A DNA stretch of 46,398 nt from Klebsiella pneumoniae (GCA_943330855.2 CALQJI020000039.1:1-46398); one strand, 5' to 3'; shown: positions 17,915 through 30,488, counted from the stretch's first letter. Notes: generated by a model not told the origin, from the sequence alone. Translations and numbers: made by a program.

Positions 17915-20900
17915 CTACTTCTTCACCCACTCAATCGCGTTCACGAGCAGCGTCTTGAACTCCGGCAGGTCATGCGCGCGGGCGTCGTGGCCGAGGGTGA
18001 GGCCGGCGATGCGGGCTTGCGGGTGCTTCACCACGAAGACTTGCGGGTAGTCGCCGGGCTTCTGCGTCGAGGTCGCGGTGGCGAGGACTTCGATGGGCGT
18101 GCCGGTCGCGTCGGGCTGGTAGTAGTAGAGTTCGTCCGTGATGCGGAAGCTCGGGGGGACGCCTTTCATGATGGGGTGAGTGGCGTTGGTCACTTTGACT
18201 TCGTATTCGCCCAAGCGGTCGTGGCCGCGCGAGCCGCCGCCGGCCAGTTCGCGATTATACTCGGGCCAGTCTTTGTAGTTATACCAGACGCCGGCGTGGA
18301 GGAGCACGACACCCTTGCCGGCGGCGACGTGGTCGAAGAGCGCCTTGCGCGCGTCGGGCGTGGTGAAGGCGGGGGTGTTCACGCTGAGGACGAGGACGTC
18401 CACGGTCTTCACGTGGTCCACGAAGTCGAGCGGGCTTTCGGTGTAGTTCACGGAGAACTTGGCTGTCTTGAGCATCGCGACATCGGCGAGGTTGAAGAAG
18501 CGCTGGAAGTCGTGCGAGCTGCCGCCGCCGATGAGCAGCACCTTCGTGTCGGTGCCCCACTCAATCTTCGCGGCGCGGGGAGGGAGGGCGGACGGCGCGG
18601 GCGCGGCCTTCTTCGCCGGGGCCTTGGCGGCGGTCGGTTCGGGCAGCGCGGCGTTCGCGCCGGGGATAGCCTCCGCGCTGAGGTCGGCCGTGATGGCGAG
18701 CGTGGTCGGCGCGACAATCTGGCCGGCGCTGGTGAAAGTGAGTTTTTCGATGACGCCTTCACCGGTGAGTTTACGGCTGGCGAGGCGGACCTGCGCGCCG
18801 TTGCCGATGATGCCGCGCACGAGCTTGGAGTTGGGCACGTCCACCTCGCGGATGTAGTCGGCGATTTCCTCGCCGTTCTTGAAGGTCAGCTCCTCGGTCT
18901 TCCCGCCCGCGTAGTGTGCGGTGATTTTCAGCGACGGCTCGGCGGCTTGCCCATACGGGAAGGCCCAGCCGCCGACGTTGCCGAGAATGTGCAGTTGCTT
19001 CGCCGCGAACCCGACCTTGGCCTCGACGGTCTTCGGGAAGGTGCGTTGCGCGTAGCTGTTCGGCGGGCCGCCCTTGAGCACCATGATGTTCTTCGGCTGC
19101 TTGGTAGGGTCCACGATGTTGAAGGGCACTCCGTAGGCGTTCACCGCGCCGGACTTCGTCAGCGGCAAGGAGCCTTCGTGCGGCAGCGGGCCGGCGTAGA
19201 GACCATCGCGCGTGCTGGCGGTGTAAGCGCTGCTGAGGTCAATGAAGCGGAAGCGCGTCTCCGAGCCGACGATGAACGCCAGCACGTCGCGCAAGCCCTT
19301 CGCGCCGAGCGCCTCGAAGCCCTCGGGCATCAGCGAGCGACCGGTGTTGCGGCGGCTCTTGATGTCGGCTTTCTTAACTTCCTTCTCGCCCGTGGCGTTC
19401 TTGAGGACGACCACGGCCTGGTTCTCGCGCACCACGATGCCGTCGGTCAGCTCGCCGTCCTTCGTCTCGATGCTGATGGCGACGTAGGCGATGTCCACTT
19501 CCTTGTTCGGGTCGAGAATCTGGCCGAGCAATTCCGCCGGGCCGTGCGCGCCCATGCCAGTGAGGTTGGGGCCGACGTTGTTGCCGAGCGAGCCGAGGAG
19601 ATGGCAGGTGGCGCAGTTCATCGTGAAGAGCTCCTTGCCCTTCGCGGCGTTGCCGGGCTTCGCGACTTCGGGGGTGAACTTCGCGATGAGCGCGTCCTTC
19701 GCCTTCGCTTCCGGCCCGCGCAACTTGTCCATCAAGTCATTCGCACGCTTCGAGACGGAGGGGTCGGGGTGGACGCGGAGGCGATGAATGTTCGCCGGCC
19801 CGAGGACGGAGGGCGGAATCACGTCGGTCTCCAGCGCGGTGAGCAATGCGGCGGCCCAAGTGGTGCGCTTGAGCAGTTGATTGAGCGCGGCGGACTGCGC
19901 CTCGCCGGAGAGTTTCGGCAACGCCTTGGCTAAGTCCGTGGCGAGCGAAGTATCCGTCTGCTCGCCGATGGCTTCGACCACACGCGTCTGCAACGCGGCG
20001 CTCGCGCCGGTCGCGAGGACATTGAACACCGCAGCCTGCGCGGCGGGCACGGCGCTGCGGACGGTGAGGAGGGTGTTCGCGAGCTCCACGCGCGTGTCGT
20101 CGGGCTGGGCTTTGTCCCCGAGCTTGGCGATGAGCGCGGCGCTGACGGACTTCACTTCGTTCGCGAGGGCGTTCGCATCCCAACGCACGGCGAGCGGCAG
20201 CGCGGCGGCGGCGACGCGGCCGTTCGGCGAGGTGAGCAGCGACTTGAGCGCGGCGGAGAGCGGAGCGCTGGCGCTGGGGTTGCCCTTCGAAGCGGTAGCA
20301 AGAGCGTTGAGCATGGAGACTTTCAGCGCATCGACAGACGCGGGGCGTGCGGCGAGCGAGATGACGAGCTTGGCCGCGCCGTCGGGGCTGCCCGCGCCGA
20401 GCCGGTCGGTAAGCGCGGTGACGAGCGGCGTGAGCTGCGCGAGATTGCCGCTGCTGAACGCGGCGTCGAGGAACAGCTCGGGCGCCTTGCCCGCGATGAC
20501 CATGAACGCGGCCTTGGACCAGTTGTCATCGAGTGAGGGATACGCGGCGACCAGCGCGGCGGCGGTGGTGGCGTCCACGTCCTGCGCCGCGAGGGCGTTG
20601 AGCGCTTCGAGGCGGACGCGGGCATTCGCGTCCTGCACGAGCTTGAGCGCGGTGGCTTTGCTGCTCGGCGCAGTCGCAGCGGCTGCGACGCGCACGGCGT
20701 TCTTGCGGATGGCGGCGTCCTTGTCGCTCGCGGCGGCAGTGAGCGTGGAGGCGTCGAGTTGGCCGCTGCGGCTCAAGGCGTAGAGCGCGGCGACGCGCGC
20801 TTGTGGCGACTTCGGAGAGGCTATGAGCTGCTTCAGTGCGGGCGCGGCGTCGGCCTTGTTCGCTTCGACTAGCAAGCGCACGGCGGTGGCGCGGGTGCTG

Positions 20901-23074
20901 TCGTTCGCGCTTTCGAGCGCCTTCACGAGGTCGGCGGAACCGGCCTTAGCGAGGTTCGGCACCGTGAGTTTCACCGCCTGATTGTGGTCCACGCGCCAGA
21001 TGCGGCCGTAGTAGTGGTCGCGGTCGGGGCGGATGGCGGCGTTGCGGGGGCCGTGTTTAGTGCCGCGCGTGTCGTTGTGGATGATGGCCTGGTTGCAGAA
21101 GTCCACGACATACATCGCGCCGTCGGGGCCGGTGCGGACTTCGATGGGGCGGAACCAGAGGTTCTTGCCGGCGATGAATTCCAGTTCCTCGCGCGACGCT
21201 TCCTTCTCGCCCGCGAAGCTCACGCCGTCCGCCTTCACGAACTCATGGTGCAGCAGGTTGATGGTCGGCTCGGTGGTGAAGTAGCTGTAGTTCCACTTCG
21301 CGGGCCACGCGCCGCCGTCGTAAATCACGCAGCCCGCCGCCGCCGTGAAGCTGCCCACCCAGTCAATCTGCACATACGGCAGCGAGTCGTAGGGAATCAG
21401 GGAAAAACTCTTCGGGCTTTTGCGCACGACGCGGAAGCTGGGCACGCCCTTGACGCCGGCCTTCGCGAGCAAGCTCTCGGGCATCACGGTGTGCATGAGC
21501 AAGTCGCCGCTAGTCGGCTGCGTCCAGAACACCTCGTTGTCCCAACTGATTTGCAGGCCCCAGGTGTTGCCACCCTTCGAGGAATACTGCTCGAACGCGG
21601 AGCCGTCCGGCTTGAAGCGCACCACGCCGGAGCCGACGCCGCCGAAGTTCTTGCTGCCGTCGCCGCTCTTCACGTTGCTGGTGCCGCTGTAGCCGTGCGT
21701 GCCGTAAATCCAGCCGTCGAAACCCCAGCGCAAATTGTTCAGCACCGCGTGCGTGTCGCCGTGGCCGAGGTTCGTGTAGAGCTTCTCGACTTTGTCGGCC
21801 TTGCCGTCGCCGTTGGTGTCACGGATGAGCCACACGTCCGGCGCGGCGGCGGCGATGATGCCGTCCTTGTGGAAGACGAAGCTCGTGACCAGTTCGAGGC
21901 CCTCGAAGAAAACCTGTTTCTTGTCCATCACGCCGTCGCCGTCGGTGTCGGTGAGGATGGAGATGCGGTCATAGGCCGGGCGCTCGTAGCGGTTGTCCGC
22001 GCCAATCTTCGCCTCGGGCTGCCAGCGCTGGACATAATCGCTCGGCGCGGGTGCAAAACGGCCATCGGGATACTCAGGCGTCTCGGCGACCCACAGTCGG
22101 CCCTGCGCGTCCCAATCAATGTTCATCGCCTTGTTGATGAGCGGCTCGGCGGCGACGAGCGAGAGCTTGAACTCGGGGTGGATGTCGAGCGTGGCCGGGA
22201 TTTGCTCCGGCCTCGGCGTGCCACCCTCGGGGTAACGCAGCGCGGCGAGTTCGGTCGGCTTGGCGAACTCGTCGAGGTTCGTGCGCTTGCCCGCCCACGC
22301 GATGCCGCGCAGCAACACGGCGCGATAGGCGAGGTGACTGAAGGTCGCCATCTTGTGCCCGAGCAGACTGGTGAACGCGCGATACGGCTGCCCGCCCTCG
22401 CGCTGGTTCTCGAACGTCCACATCTGCGGCTGGATGTCATACACGCTGATTTTGCCCGAGGCAGGCTGGCCGTTCTTCTGGTTGCGACGGCTCTCGGACA
22501 TATTGGGCGTGTAAGCCGCGCCGAGCACGGTCACGCGCGGGTCCATGTCGAGGTCGTAGTAAATCTCGTCGTCGAGGTCGAAGTTCGCCGTGCCGGTGGA
22601 GATGGGATGCGTGCGGTTGACGTAGTAAAAGGACATCTTGCCTTCGAGCCACTTGGTCTTCCCGTGGACCCACGAGCCGCCGATGACGGACTTCCAGTAG
22701 GCCGACCCGTCCTCGATGCTGCGTGTCGGCACCGCCGCCGTGTGCAGCACCACCACGCCGCCGCCGCGCTTGAGAAACGTCTCGAAGCCATCGCGCAGCG
22801 GCCCTTTCGGAAACGCCCCGCCGTCTTGCGCGAACATCACGAGCACGTCCGTCTTGGCGAGCTGCTCGGCGGTGGGCAGCTCAAGGCCGCCGTCCACCTT
22901 CAGCCCGCGCTCGGTGAGCAGCGTGGTCCACTCGCCAAGGAAGCGCGGGTGCGCGTGGACTTCCTGACCGCGGTTGGCTTGCCCGCCCCGAATGAACACC
23001 CGCAGTGGCTCGGCGGCGGATGCGGTGACGGCCAGCCAGGTGGCGAGGACCGGAAGGAGGAGGTGCAATTTCAT
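17915..23074 (-). CDS. Giant secreted ThuA / PVC dehydrogenase / HEAT / cytochrome c / ThuA fusion
   Basis: A 1719-residue exported protein (signal peptide about 1-20). Order by eye: ThuA domain (about 24-270); six-bladed PVC-type membrane-bound dehydrogenase propeller (about 300-720: SLVAAEPLINKAMNIDWDAQGRLW, DTDGDGVMDKK, DTNGDGKADK, VRTGPDGAMYVVDFCNQ); HEAT/armadillo repeats rich in Ala and Leu (about 730-1120); a cytochrome c domain with C1154-A-T-C1157-H1158 and a later SLMPEGFEAL that may supply the axial Met; a sugar-binding-like beta domain (about 1280-1470); an Ala/Pro/Lys linker; and a second ThuA domain (about 1505-1719). It is probably a periplasmic, heme-bearing, sugar-oxidising or sugar-binding machine; substrate unknown. 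ATG 23074 gives the signal peptide. Confidence 0.9.
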   Translation of the reverse strand: MKLHLLLPVLATWLAVTASAAEPLRVFIRGGQANRGQEVHAHPRFLGEWTTLLTERGLKVDGGLELPTAEQLAKTDVLVMFAQDGGAFPKGPLRDGFETFLKRGGGVVVLHTAAVPTRSIEDGSAYWKSVIGGSWVHGKTKWLEGKMSFYYVNRTHPISTGTANFDLDDEIYYDLDMDPRVTVLGAAYTPNMSESRRNQKNGQPASGKISVYDIQPQMWTFENQREGGQPYRAFTSLLGHKMATFSHLAYRAVLLRGIAWAGKRTNLDEFAKPTELAALRYPEGGTPRPEQIPATLDIHPEFKLSLVAAEPLINKAMNIDWDAQGRLWVAETPEYPDGRFAPAPSDYVQRWQPEAKIGADNRYERPAYDRISILTDTDGDGVMDKKQVFFEGLELVTSFVFHKDGIIAAAAPDVWLIRDTNGDGKADKVEKLYTNLGHGDTHAVLNNLRWGFDGWIYGTHGYSGTSNVKSGDGSKNFGGVGSGVVRFKPDGSAFEQYSSKGGNTWGLQISWDNEVFWTQPTSGDLLMHTVMPESLLAKAGVKGVPSFRVVRKSPKSFSLIPYDSLPYVQIDWVGSFTAAAGCVIYDGGAWPAKWNYSYFTTEPTINLLHHEFVKADGVSFAGEKEASREELEFIAGKNLWFRPIEVRTGPDGAMYVVDFCNQAIIHNDTRGTKHGPRNAAIRPDRDHYYGRIWRVDHNQAVKLTVPNLAKAGSADLVKALESANDSTRATAVRLLVEANKADAAPALKQLIASPKSPQARVAALYALSRSGQLDASTLTAAASDKDAAIRKNAVRVAAAATAPSSKATALKLVQDANARVRLEALNALAAQDVDATTAAALVAAYPSLDDNWSKAAFMVIAGKAPELFLDAAFSSGNLAQLTPLVTALTDRLGAGSPDGAAKLVISLAARPASVDALKVSMLNALATASKGNPSASAPLSAALKSLLTSPNGRVAAAALPLAVRWDANALANEVKSVSAALIAKLGDKAQPDDTRVELANTLLTVRSAVPAAQAAVFNVLATGASAALQTRVVEAIGEQTDTSLATDLAKALPKLSGEAQSAALNQLLKRTTWAAALLTALETDVIPPSVLGPANIHRLRVHPDPSVSKRANDLMDKLRGPEAKAKDALIAKFTPEVAKPGNAAKGKELFTMNCATCHLLGSLGNNVGPNLTGMGAHGPAELLGQILDPNKEVDIAYVAISIETKDGELTDGIVVRENQAVVVLKNATGEKEVKKADIKSRRNTGRSLMPEGFEALGAKGLRDVLAFIVGSETRFRFIDLSSAYTASTRDGLYAGPLPHEGSLPLTKSGAVNAYGVPFNIVDPTKQPKNIMVLKGGPPNSYAQRTFPKTVEAKVGFAAKQLHILGNVGGWAFPYGQAAEPSLKITAHYAGGKTEELTFKNGEEIADYIREVDVPNSKLVRGIIGNGAQVRLASRKLTGEGVIEKLTFTSAGQIVAPTTLAITADLSAEAIPGANAALPEPTAAKAPAKKAAPAPSALPPRAAKIEWGTDTKVLLIGGGSSHDFQRFFNLADVAMLKTAKFSVNYTESPLDFVDHVKTVDVLVLSVNTPAFTTPDARKALFDHVAAGKGVVLLHAGVWYNYKDWPEYNRELAGGGSRGHDRLGEYEVKVTNATHPIMKGVPPSFRITDELYYYQPDATGTPIEVLATATSTQKPGDYPQVFVVKHPQARIAGLTLGHDARAHDLPEFKTLLVNAIEWVKK

Positions 23075-23120
23075 GATGGTGTGGGGGCAACCGTGGTCAA
23101 ACTTGGCTGCGATCGGACGG

Positions 23121-24008
23121 TTATCGCTTCTTCCCAAACTTCTTCGCCGCCGGGGCCTTCAGCTTCTTGAAGTCGCGCGTCAGGTTCGTGAGCGACGCCT
23201 CGACGCCCATGCGCTCCAGGCTGCTCGCGCCGACGAAGCCGACGGCGTCGGTGCCTTGCATGACGCGGTGGGCGTCCTCGGGCGTGTTGATGGGGCCGCC
23301 GTGGCAGAGGAAGAAGATGTCCTTCCGCACGCGGCTGGCGGCATCAATGATTTCCTGCGTCCGCTTCAGCGTGAAATCCCACGTCACGACCGCCTTGGTC
23401 ACGCCGATGCTACCACCCACGGTCGTGCCGACGTGCGCGATGATGGCGTCCGCGCCGGCCTTCGCCATCTCGACGGCTTCCTCGGGCGTGGCGACATACA
23501 CGATGCTGAAGAGGTCCATCTTCCGGGCGAGCGCGATCATCTCGAACTCTTTCTGCACGCCCATGCCGGTCTCTTCGAGCACGCCGCGGAAGTGGCCGTC
23601 CACGATGGTGTGCGTGGGGAAGTTGTTCACGCCGCTGAAGCCCATCTCCTTCACCTTGCCGAGCCAGTGCCACATCCGGCGGCGCGGGTCAGTGGCGTGG
23701 ACGCCGCAGATGACGGGGATGTCCTCCACGGTGGGTAGCACCTCGTATTCGCCAATCTCCATCGCGATGGCGTTCGCGTCGCCGTAGGACATGAGGCCGC
23801 AGGTGGAGCCGTGGCCGCTCATGCGGAAGCGGCCGGAGTTGTAGATGATGAGGAGGTCGGCCCCGCCCTTCTCGATGAACTTCGCGCTGATGCCCGTGCC
23901 CGCGCCGGCAGCGATGATGGCGTCGCCCTTCTTGATGGTGGACATCAAGCGGTCGCGAACTTCTTTGCGGGTGTAGGGATTTCCTTTTCCGGTCCAGGGG
24001 TTGGGCAT
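23121..24008 (-). CDS. Phosphoenolpyruvate-hydrolase-like TIM-barrel protein
   Basis: A 295-residue TIM-barrel protein of the phosphoenolpyruvate hydrolase family (formerly 'TIM-barrel signal transduction protein'). Recognisable parts are GAGTGISAKFIEKGGADLL-type first strand and helix, IYNSGRFRMSGHGS, PVICGVHATDP, GVNNFPTH, a GADAIIAHVGTTVGGS strand and FFLCHGGPI near the end. The family is related to the isocitrate-lyase/PEP-mutase fold; its true substrate is often unproven. It is cytoplasmic and not a signal peptide protein. It ends 46 bp before the giant fusion gene on the same strand, suggesting one transcript. The start at 24008 matches the conserved beginning; 20 upstream residues are unlikely. 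Confidence 0.85.
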   Translation of the reverse strand: MPNPWTGKGNPYTRKEVRDRLMSTIKKGDAIIAAGAGTGISAKFIEKGGADLLIIYNSGRFRMSGHGSTCGLMSYGDANAIAMEIGEYEVLPTVEDIPVICGVHATDPRRRMWHWLGKVKEMGFSGVNNFPTHTIVDGHFRGVLEETGMGVQKEFEMIALARKMDLFSIVYVATPEEAVEMAKAGADAIIAHVGTTVGGSIGVTKAVVTWDFTLKRTQEIIDAASRVRKDIFFLCHGGPINTPEDAHRVMQGTDAVGFVGASSLERMGVEASLTNLTRDFKKLKAPAAKKFGKKR

Positions 24009-24117
24009 GGCAGGCTGTGGGTTAGAGTTCGTCCGCGTGGTGCGAGCGTGCCGGTATCGTAGCGCCAAGCCGGCCGGTTTGAAAATGGCAAAGGCGGCTG
24101 GGGAGGAGAGATTGAAG

Positions 24118-24192
24118 TGGCGACCCTACGGGGATTCGAACCCCGGTCACCGCCGTGAAAGGGCAGTGTCCTAACCGCTGGACGATAGGGTC
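24118..24192 (-). tRNA. tRNA-Glu (anticodon TTC), CCA encoded
   Basis: A full cloverleaf on the minus strand: acceptor GACCCTA/TAGGGTC, a D arm with GGTTAGGAC, an anticodon stem CTGCC/GGCGG around CTTTCAC giving TTC for Glu (one U-G pair in the stem), and the T arm CCGGGGTTCGAATCCCC. The discriminator is G and the CCA end is encoded in the DNA at 24118-24120. It has the usual resemblance to other bacterial tRNA-Glu sequences. Confidence 0.97.
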
Positions 24193-24210
24193 GGCCTTCC
24201 GACGGAGTGC

Positions 24211-24240
24211 ATTTAGGCGGTTCTGCCGCTGCCTTGTCAC
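24211..24240 (-). promoter_or_regulatory. Possible sigma70 promoter of tRNA-Glu
   Basis: On the minus strand GTGACA (24240-24235), a 5/6 match to TTGACA, is followed after 18 bases by CTAAAT (24216-24211), a weak -10. The tRNA 5' end is 18 bases further on. The -10 is poor, so this is only a candidate. Confidence 0.4.
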
Positions 24241-24291
24241 GCCAAAAGTCCGACACCCCTTCCAGTGCGGGCGCATTCGCGCACTGCCCTA

Positions 24292-24391
24292 GAGCGCGGC
24301 ACTCCGGGCCGCAGCGGGTGATTCGCGCAAGGGTGTGAAGCGCCTAGCCCACGGACTTTGCGCGCGTGCTGCGGGCGAGCCGCCCGCGCTC
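24292..24391. repeat. Pair of inverted hairpin units (gagcgcgg...ccgcagc)
   Basis: A 24-base unit at 24292-24315 and its inverted partner at 24368-24391 share the outer edges gagcgcgg and ccgcagc but differ inside. In both, the interior still folds on itself (gcggc with gccgc in one, gcgggc with gcccgc in the other). That is covarying hairpin structure rather than simple sequence repetition. The 52 bases between the units hold nothing recognised. Confidence 0.65.
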
Positions 24392-24519
24392 CGAACCGTG
24401 GGCGTTGGGGCAGTGCCCGCCCTCCAGCGCTTACTGGTGAAACCACGATGTGCGCGCTAGGCAGAGGAGGTGAGCTTGCTTAAGCTCGGCACTCACTCGC
24501 TAAGCGAAATCTGGCATCC

Positions 24520-27588
<3,069 letters not shown>

Positions 27589-27602
27589 AGAGTGCTCAAA
27601 AC

Positions 27603-30278
27603 ATGGGAAGCCAAAGATTGGGTCAGGAAAATCCGATTTCTCTGCCCCGAATCTTTCTGACCAACGCTCTGGTCTGCCTGCTCTGGCTGCTCGTCTGTGG
27701 CCTGCCCGCCTCCGCTCAAGCCCCCGTTGACCCGCTGGAGGAACGAGACTTCACCGCTGCCGCCAAGGCCTTCCAAGACCTCAACCACGAGCGGGCCGAG
27801 CGGGAGTTCGGCGAGTTCGTGCGCACCTGGACGAACTCCACGCGGCGGGTTGAAGCGCTCTTCTTCCAAGCCCGTTCGCGCCACGCGCGGACGAACTACC
27901 CCGGGGCCATCGAGCTGCTCACCACCGGGCTGCCGCAGTCGGGCAAGCTCGCGGACCAGTATCAGTTCTGGCTGGGCGAGGCGCGCTTTGAGGCCGGGCA
28001 GTTCGAAAAGGCTGCTGAGGTTTACGCGCTGTTGGTGCGCGACTTCACGAACTCGCCGCACTACTTCGCCGCCGCGCACAACGAGGCGCTCGCGCGTTTC
28101 AAGCTCGGCAACCAGCGCGCGAAAGTCGTGGCGTTACTGCGCGACCCCGCCGGTGCGTTCCAGCGCGCCGCGAAGGCCGCGCCCACGAACGATCTCGCGG
28201 TAAGCGGCACGCTGCTGCTGGGTGAAGCCCTGCTTGCAGGCAAGGAATTTCCGGCGGCGGAACAAATCGTGCGCACGTTGGAAGACCGTCGGCTGGCCCC
28301 GGAAGTGGACTGGCAGCGACGCTTCCTGCTGGGCCGCGTGCTCGCGGAATCGGGTCGTGCCGCCGAGGCCCTGCCGGTGGCGACCAATCTGGTGCGGCTC
28401 GCCAGCGCGTTGCGCCAGCCGCTATTGCAGGCCGAGTCCTTCACGCTGCAAGGCACCGTGCTGGAGCAGCTCGGCGAGCTGGCCGACGCGGTCAATGCCT
28501 TCACTAACAACTTCAGCACGAACGCTCCAATCCAGCTTCGCCACCGCGCACTGGCAAAGGCGGTGGAGCTCAACGACCGTCAGCGCAAGGACGCGGCGAC
28601 GGTGATGTTGCTAGAGAATTACTCCGCACAATTCCCTGGCGATGCGCGGCTCGATCTCGCGCAGCTCACGCTGGGCGAGCTGCGGCTGAAGGAATTCCAC
28701 GGGTTGACCGGCACGACGAACGGCGTGGCGCAGACGAACCTGCTGACCACGGCGTTGACGAACTTGAACTTCGTTCTGCTGAATTTCACGAACAGCCCGC
28801 TGCGTGGAAGCGCCCATTACCAGCGCGGTTGGTGCTTCTGGCACCTGAGCCAGCTCGCGCCCGCTGCGGCCGACTTCAGCGAGGCGGCGCAACGGCTGCC
28901 GAAGTCCGAGGAACAGGCCATCGCGCGCTTCAAGCTGGCGGAGTCGCAGGCGTTGCAGAGCGACCACACCAACGCGCTACGCAACTTCCAGCAGGTCGTG
29001 GCACAATACGCCGACTTGCCGCGCGTGCGGAACGCCTATCTGGACCAAGCGTTATTCCTAGCGATGCGCTCCGCATGGGCGGGGTCGAACCAAACTGCAG
29101 CGGACGAGGCGTTCCTCAAGATTACCCAGTGGTTTCCGAACAGCTATTTCAGCGACGATGCGACGCTGCTGCACGGGCGGGAGCTGAACCGCATGGGCAA
29201 GCCTGCCGAAGCGCGCGGCCACTTTCAGGCTCAGTTGGACCGGTTCCCCAAGTCGCCACTCGCGCCGCAAGTCCATCTGGCCATCGCGCGCACCCATCAA
29301 CAGGAATTTGACTGGGTGAGCGCGGCGCGGAAATACGACGAATGGGTGCGGCTTTATCCGACGAACGGCGCGCGGGCAGACGTGGAGTTCGAACGGGCGA
29401 ACTTCAACGAGAAGGCGGGCCGGGTGACCAATGCCTTCGCGCTCTACACGAACTTTGTCGCTCGCTTCCCCACCCACTCACGGGCACCGCTGGCGCAGCT
29501 CTGGGTGGGGGATTACCACCGGAATCAACAGCAGTTTCATCTTGCCGAGGCGAGTTACCAGTTGCTCGCGCAAAGCACGAACGCGAACGCGGCGGAGTTG
29601 CGGCACATCGCGCTGCTGCACGCGGGGCTCGCGGCCTTCGAGCGGGAGGGTTTCAAGGACGCGACGGAGTATTTTACGCAGTTGGTCAACGCCCGGCAGA
29701 CGCCCGTGCTGATTCAGGCGCAGGCTTTTTTCGCGTTGGGCGACACTTACCAAACCGCTGCCCAGAAAGGGGCTACGATCGCTGCGGATCCGTTGGGCGA
29801 TGCCATCATCGCGTTCAGCCGCATCACGAACAATTTCCCGACCAACCCAATCGCGGCGAGCGCGATGGGCCGGATTGGCGAGTGCCACTACCAGCGCGCG
29901 GCCAAGGATGCCAAGGAATATGAACTCGCCGCCGACGCGTTGCTTCGCGCCATGTCGTGGCCGGGGGCCGGCGCTGAGACGCGCAGTCTCGCCGAGGTGT
30001 TGCTCGGTTTGGTTCGAGAAAAGCAGCGTCAGCTCAAGCTGGCCGCGGAGCATTGGAGCAATGTGCTTTACCAGACCAACCTCAAGCCAAGCGAGGCACC
30101 GGCTCTCAAAGCCATCAGTGATGCGGGTGCTCACTTGGCTGAACTGCTCGAGGAACAACAGGATTGGGCCGGGGCGGTGGCGATTTACCAGCGCTTGCAG
30201 CGGATGCTCCCGGCGCGCAGCGGTGTCTATCAACTGAGGATTGACCGGGCGCGGCAGATGCAGGCGAAGCAGAAGTGA
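27603..30278 (+). CDS. Exported TPR-repeat protein
   Basis: An 891-residue protein with an N-terminal signal segment (about 17-38, ending ASAQA) followed almost entirely by tetratricopeptide repeats, seen as recurring A-x-x-x-F / LG-x-x-x-Y/F-x-x-G-x-x-x-x-A patterns (for example FQARSRHARTNYPGAIELL, WLGEARFEAGQFEKAAEVY and YQRLQRMLPARSGVYQLR). It resembles the periplasmic scaffold proteins related to YbgF/BamD that hold envelope complexes together. No enzyme motif is visible. It starts 14 bp after uvrA, so it is likely co-transcribed, although no functional link is known. ATG 27603 gives the signal peptide. Confidence 0.85.
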   Translation: MGSQRLGQENPISLPRIFLTNALVCLLWLLVCGLPASAQAPVDPLEERDFTAAAKAFQDLNHERAEREFGEFVRTWTNSTRRVEALFFQARSRHARTNYPGAIELLTTGLPQSGKLADQYQFWLGEARFEAGQFEKAAEVYALLVRDFTNSPHYFAAAHNEALARFKLGNQRAKVVALLRDPAGAFQRAAKAAPTNDLAVSGTLLLGEALLAGKEFPAAEQIVRTLEDRRLAPEVDWQRRFLLGRVLAESGRAAEALPVATNLVRLASALRQPLLQAESFTLQGTVLEQLGELADAVNAFTNNFSTNAPIQLRHRALAKAVELNDRQRKDAATVMLLENYSAQFPGDARLDLAQLTLGELRLKEFHGLTGTTNGVAQTNLLTTALTNLNFVLLNFTNSPLRGSAHYQRGWCFWHLSQLAPAAADFSEAAQRLPKSEEQAIARFKLAESQALQSDHTNALRNFQQVVAQYADLPRVRNAYLDQALFLAMRSAWAGSNQTAADEAFLKITQWFPNSYFSDDATLLHGRELNRMGKPAEARGHFQAQLDRFPKSPLAPQVHLAIARTHQQEFDWVSAARKYDEWVRLYPTNGARADVEFERANFNEKAGRVTNAFALYTNFVARFPTHSRAPLAQLWVGDYHRNQQQFHLAEASYQLLAQSTNANAAELRHIALLHAGLAAFEREGFKDATEYFTQLVNARQTPVLIQAQAFFALGDTYQTAAQKGATIAADPLGDAIIAFSRITNNFPTNPIAASAMGRIGECHYQRAAKDAKEYELAADALLRAMSWPGAGAETRSLAEVLLGLVREKQRQLKLAAEHWSNVLYQTNLKPSEAPALKAISDAGAHLAELLEEQQDWAGAVAIYQRLQRMLPARSGVYQLRIDRARQMQAKQK

Positions 30279-30316
30279 TGGATGGAGTCAGAGGGCACCT
30301 TTTAAGCCGCTGCACC

Positions 30317-30451
30317 CATAGCTGCGAAGCCGCGTAGCAGTAGGGTGACGGCGACGCCTCGTCGCTGGGGGATGCACGGAAGGGTGGGCCGGACTCACGT
30401 GCGGCGAGGTGCCGCGTCTACCTTTCTGCGACGAGGCGTCGCAGCTATGGT
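30317..30451. repeat. Imperfect inverted repeat element (about 135 bp)
   Basis: The right arm (30429-30451) reverse-complemented reads ccatagctgcga followed by cgcctcgtcgc. The left side has the same two blocks, at 30318 and 30356, but split by about 26 extra bases. The centre (30367-30428) contains further short pairs such as cggcgaggtgccg. It lies after the TPR gene stop (30278) and before the convergent lipoprotein gene (30489). There is no T-tract. It looks like a miniature mobile or REP-like element with one arm disrupted. Confidence 0.7.
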
Positions 30452-30488
30452 GGTCGTCGGCCGTGCCTCTCAACTGCACCGTTCCGAC

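Larger units (their letters stand above)
24193..24519. other. Gene-free 327-bp spacer between tRNA-Glu and uvrA
   Basis: No gene is seen. It holds the probable tRNA promoter (24211-24240), the paired hairpin units at 24292-24391, and a short hairpin gagctt-gctt-aagctc (24472-24487) 32 bases before the uvrA start. No LexA-like box of a known type can be recognised. Confidence 0.6.

Noticed and set aside
17972..19933. 653-codon plus-strand frame opposite the C-terminal half of the giant fusion
   Set aside because: Same reason: antisense shadow in high-GC DNA without recognisable motifs.
20984..23170. 728-codon open frame on the plus strand opposite the giant fusion gene
   Set aside because: It is antisense to a gene with signal peptide, CxxCH and ThuA motifs. 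The translation is rich in V/A/R/H/G without domains, as expected from GC-rich codon bias.
24472..24487. SOS (LexA) operator before uvrA
   Set aside because: gagctt-gctt-aagctc is a simple hairpin and does not match any LexA box pattern I know; no lexA gene is in the window.
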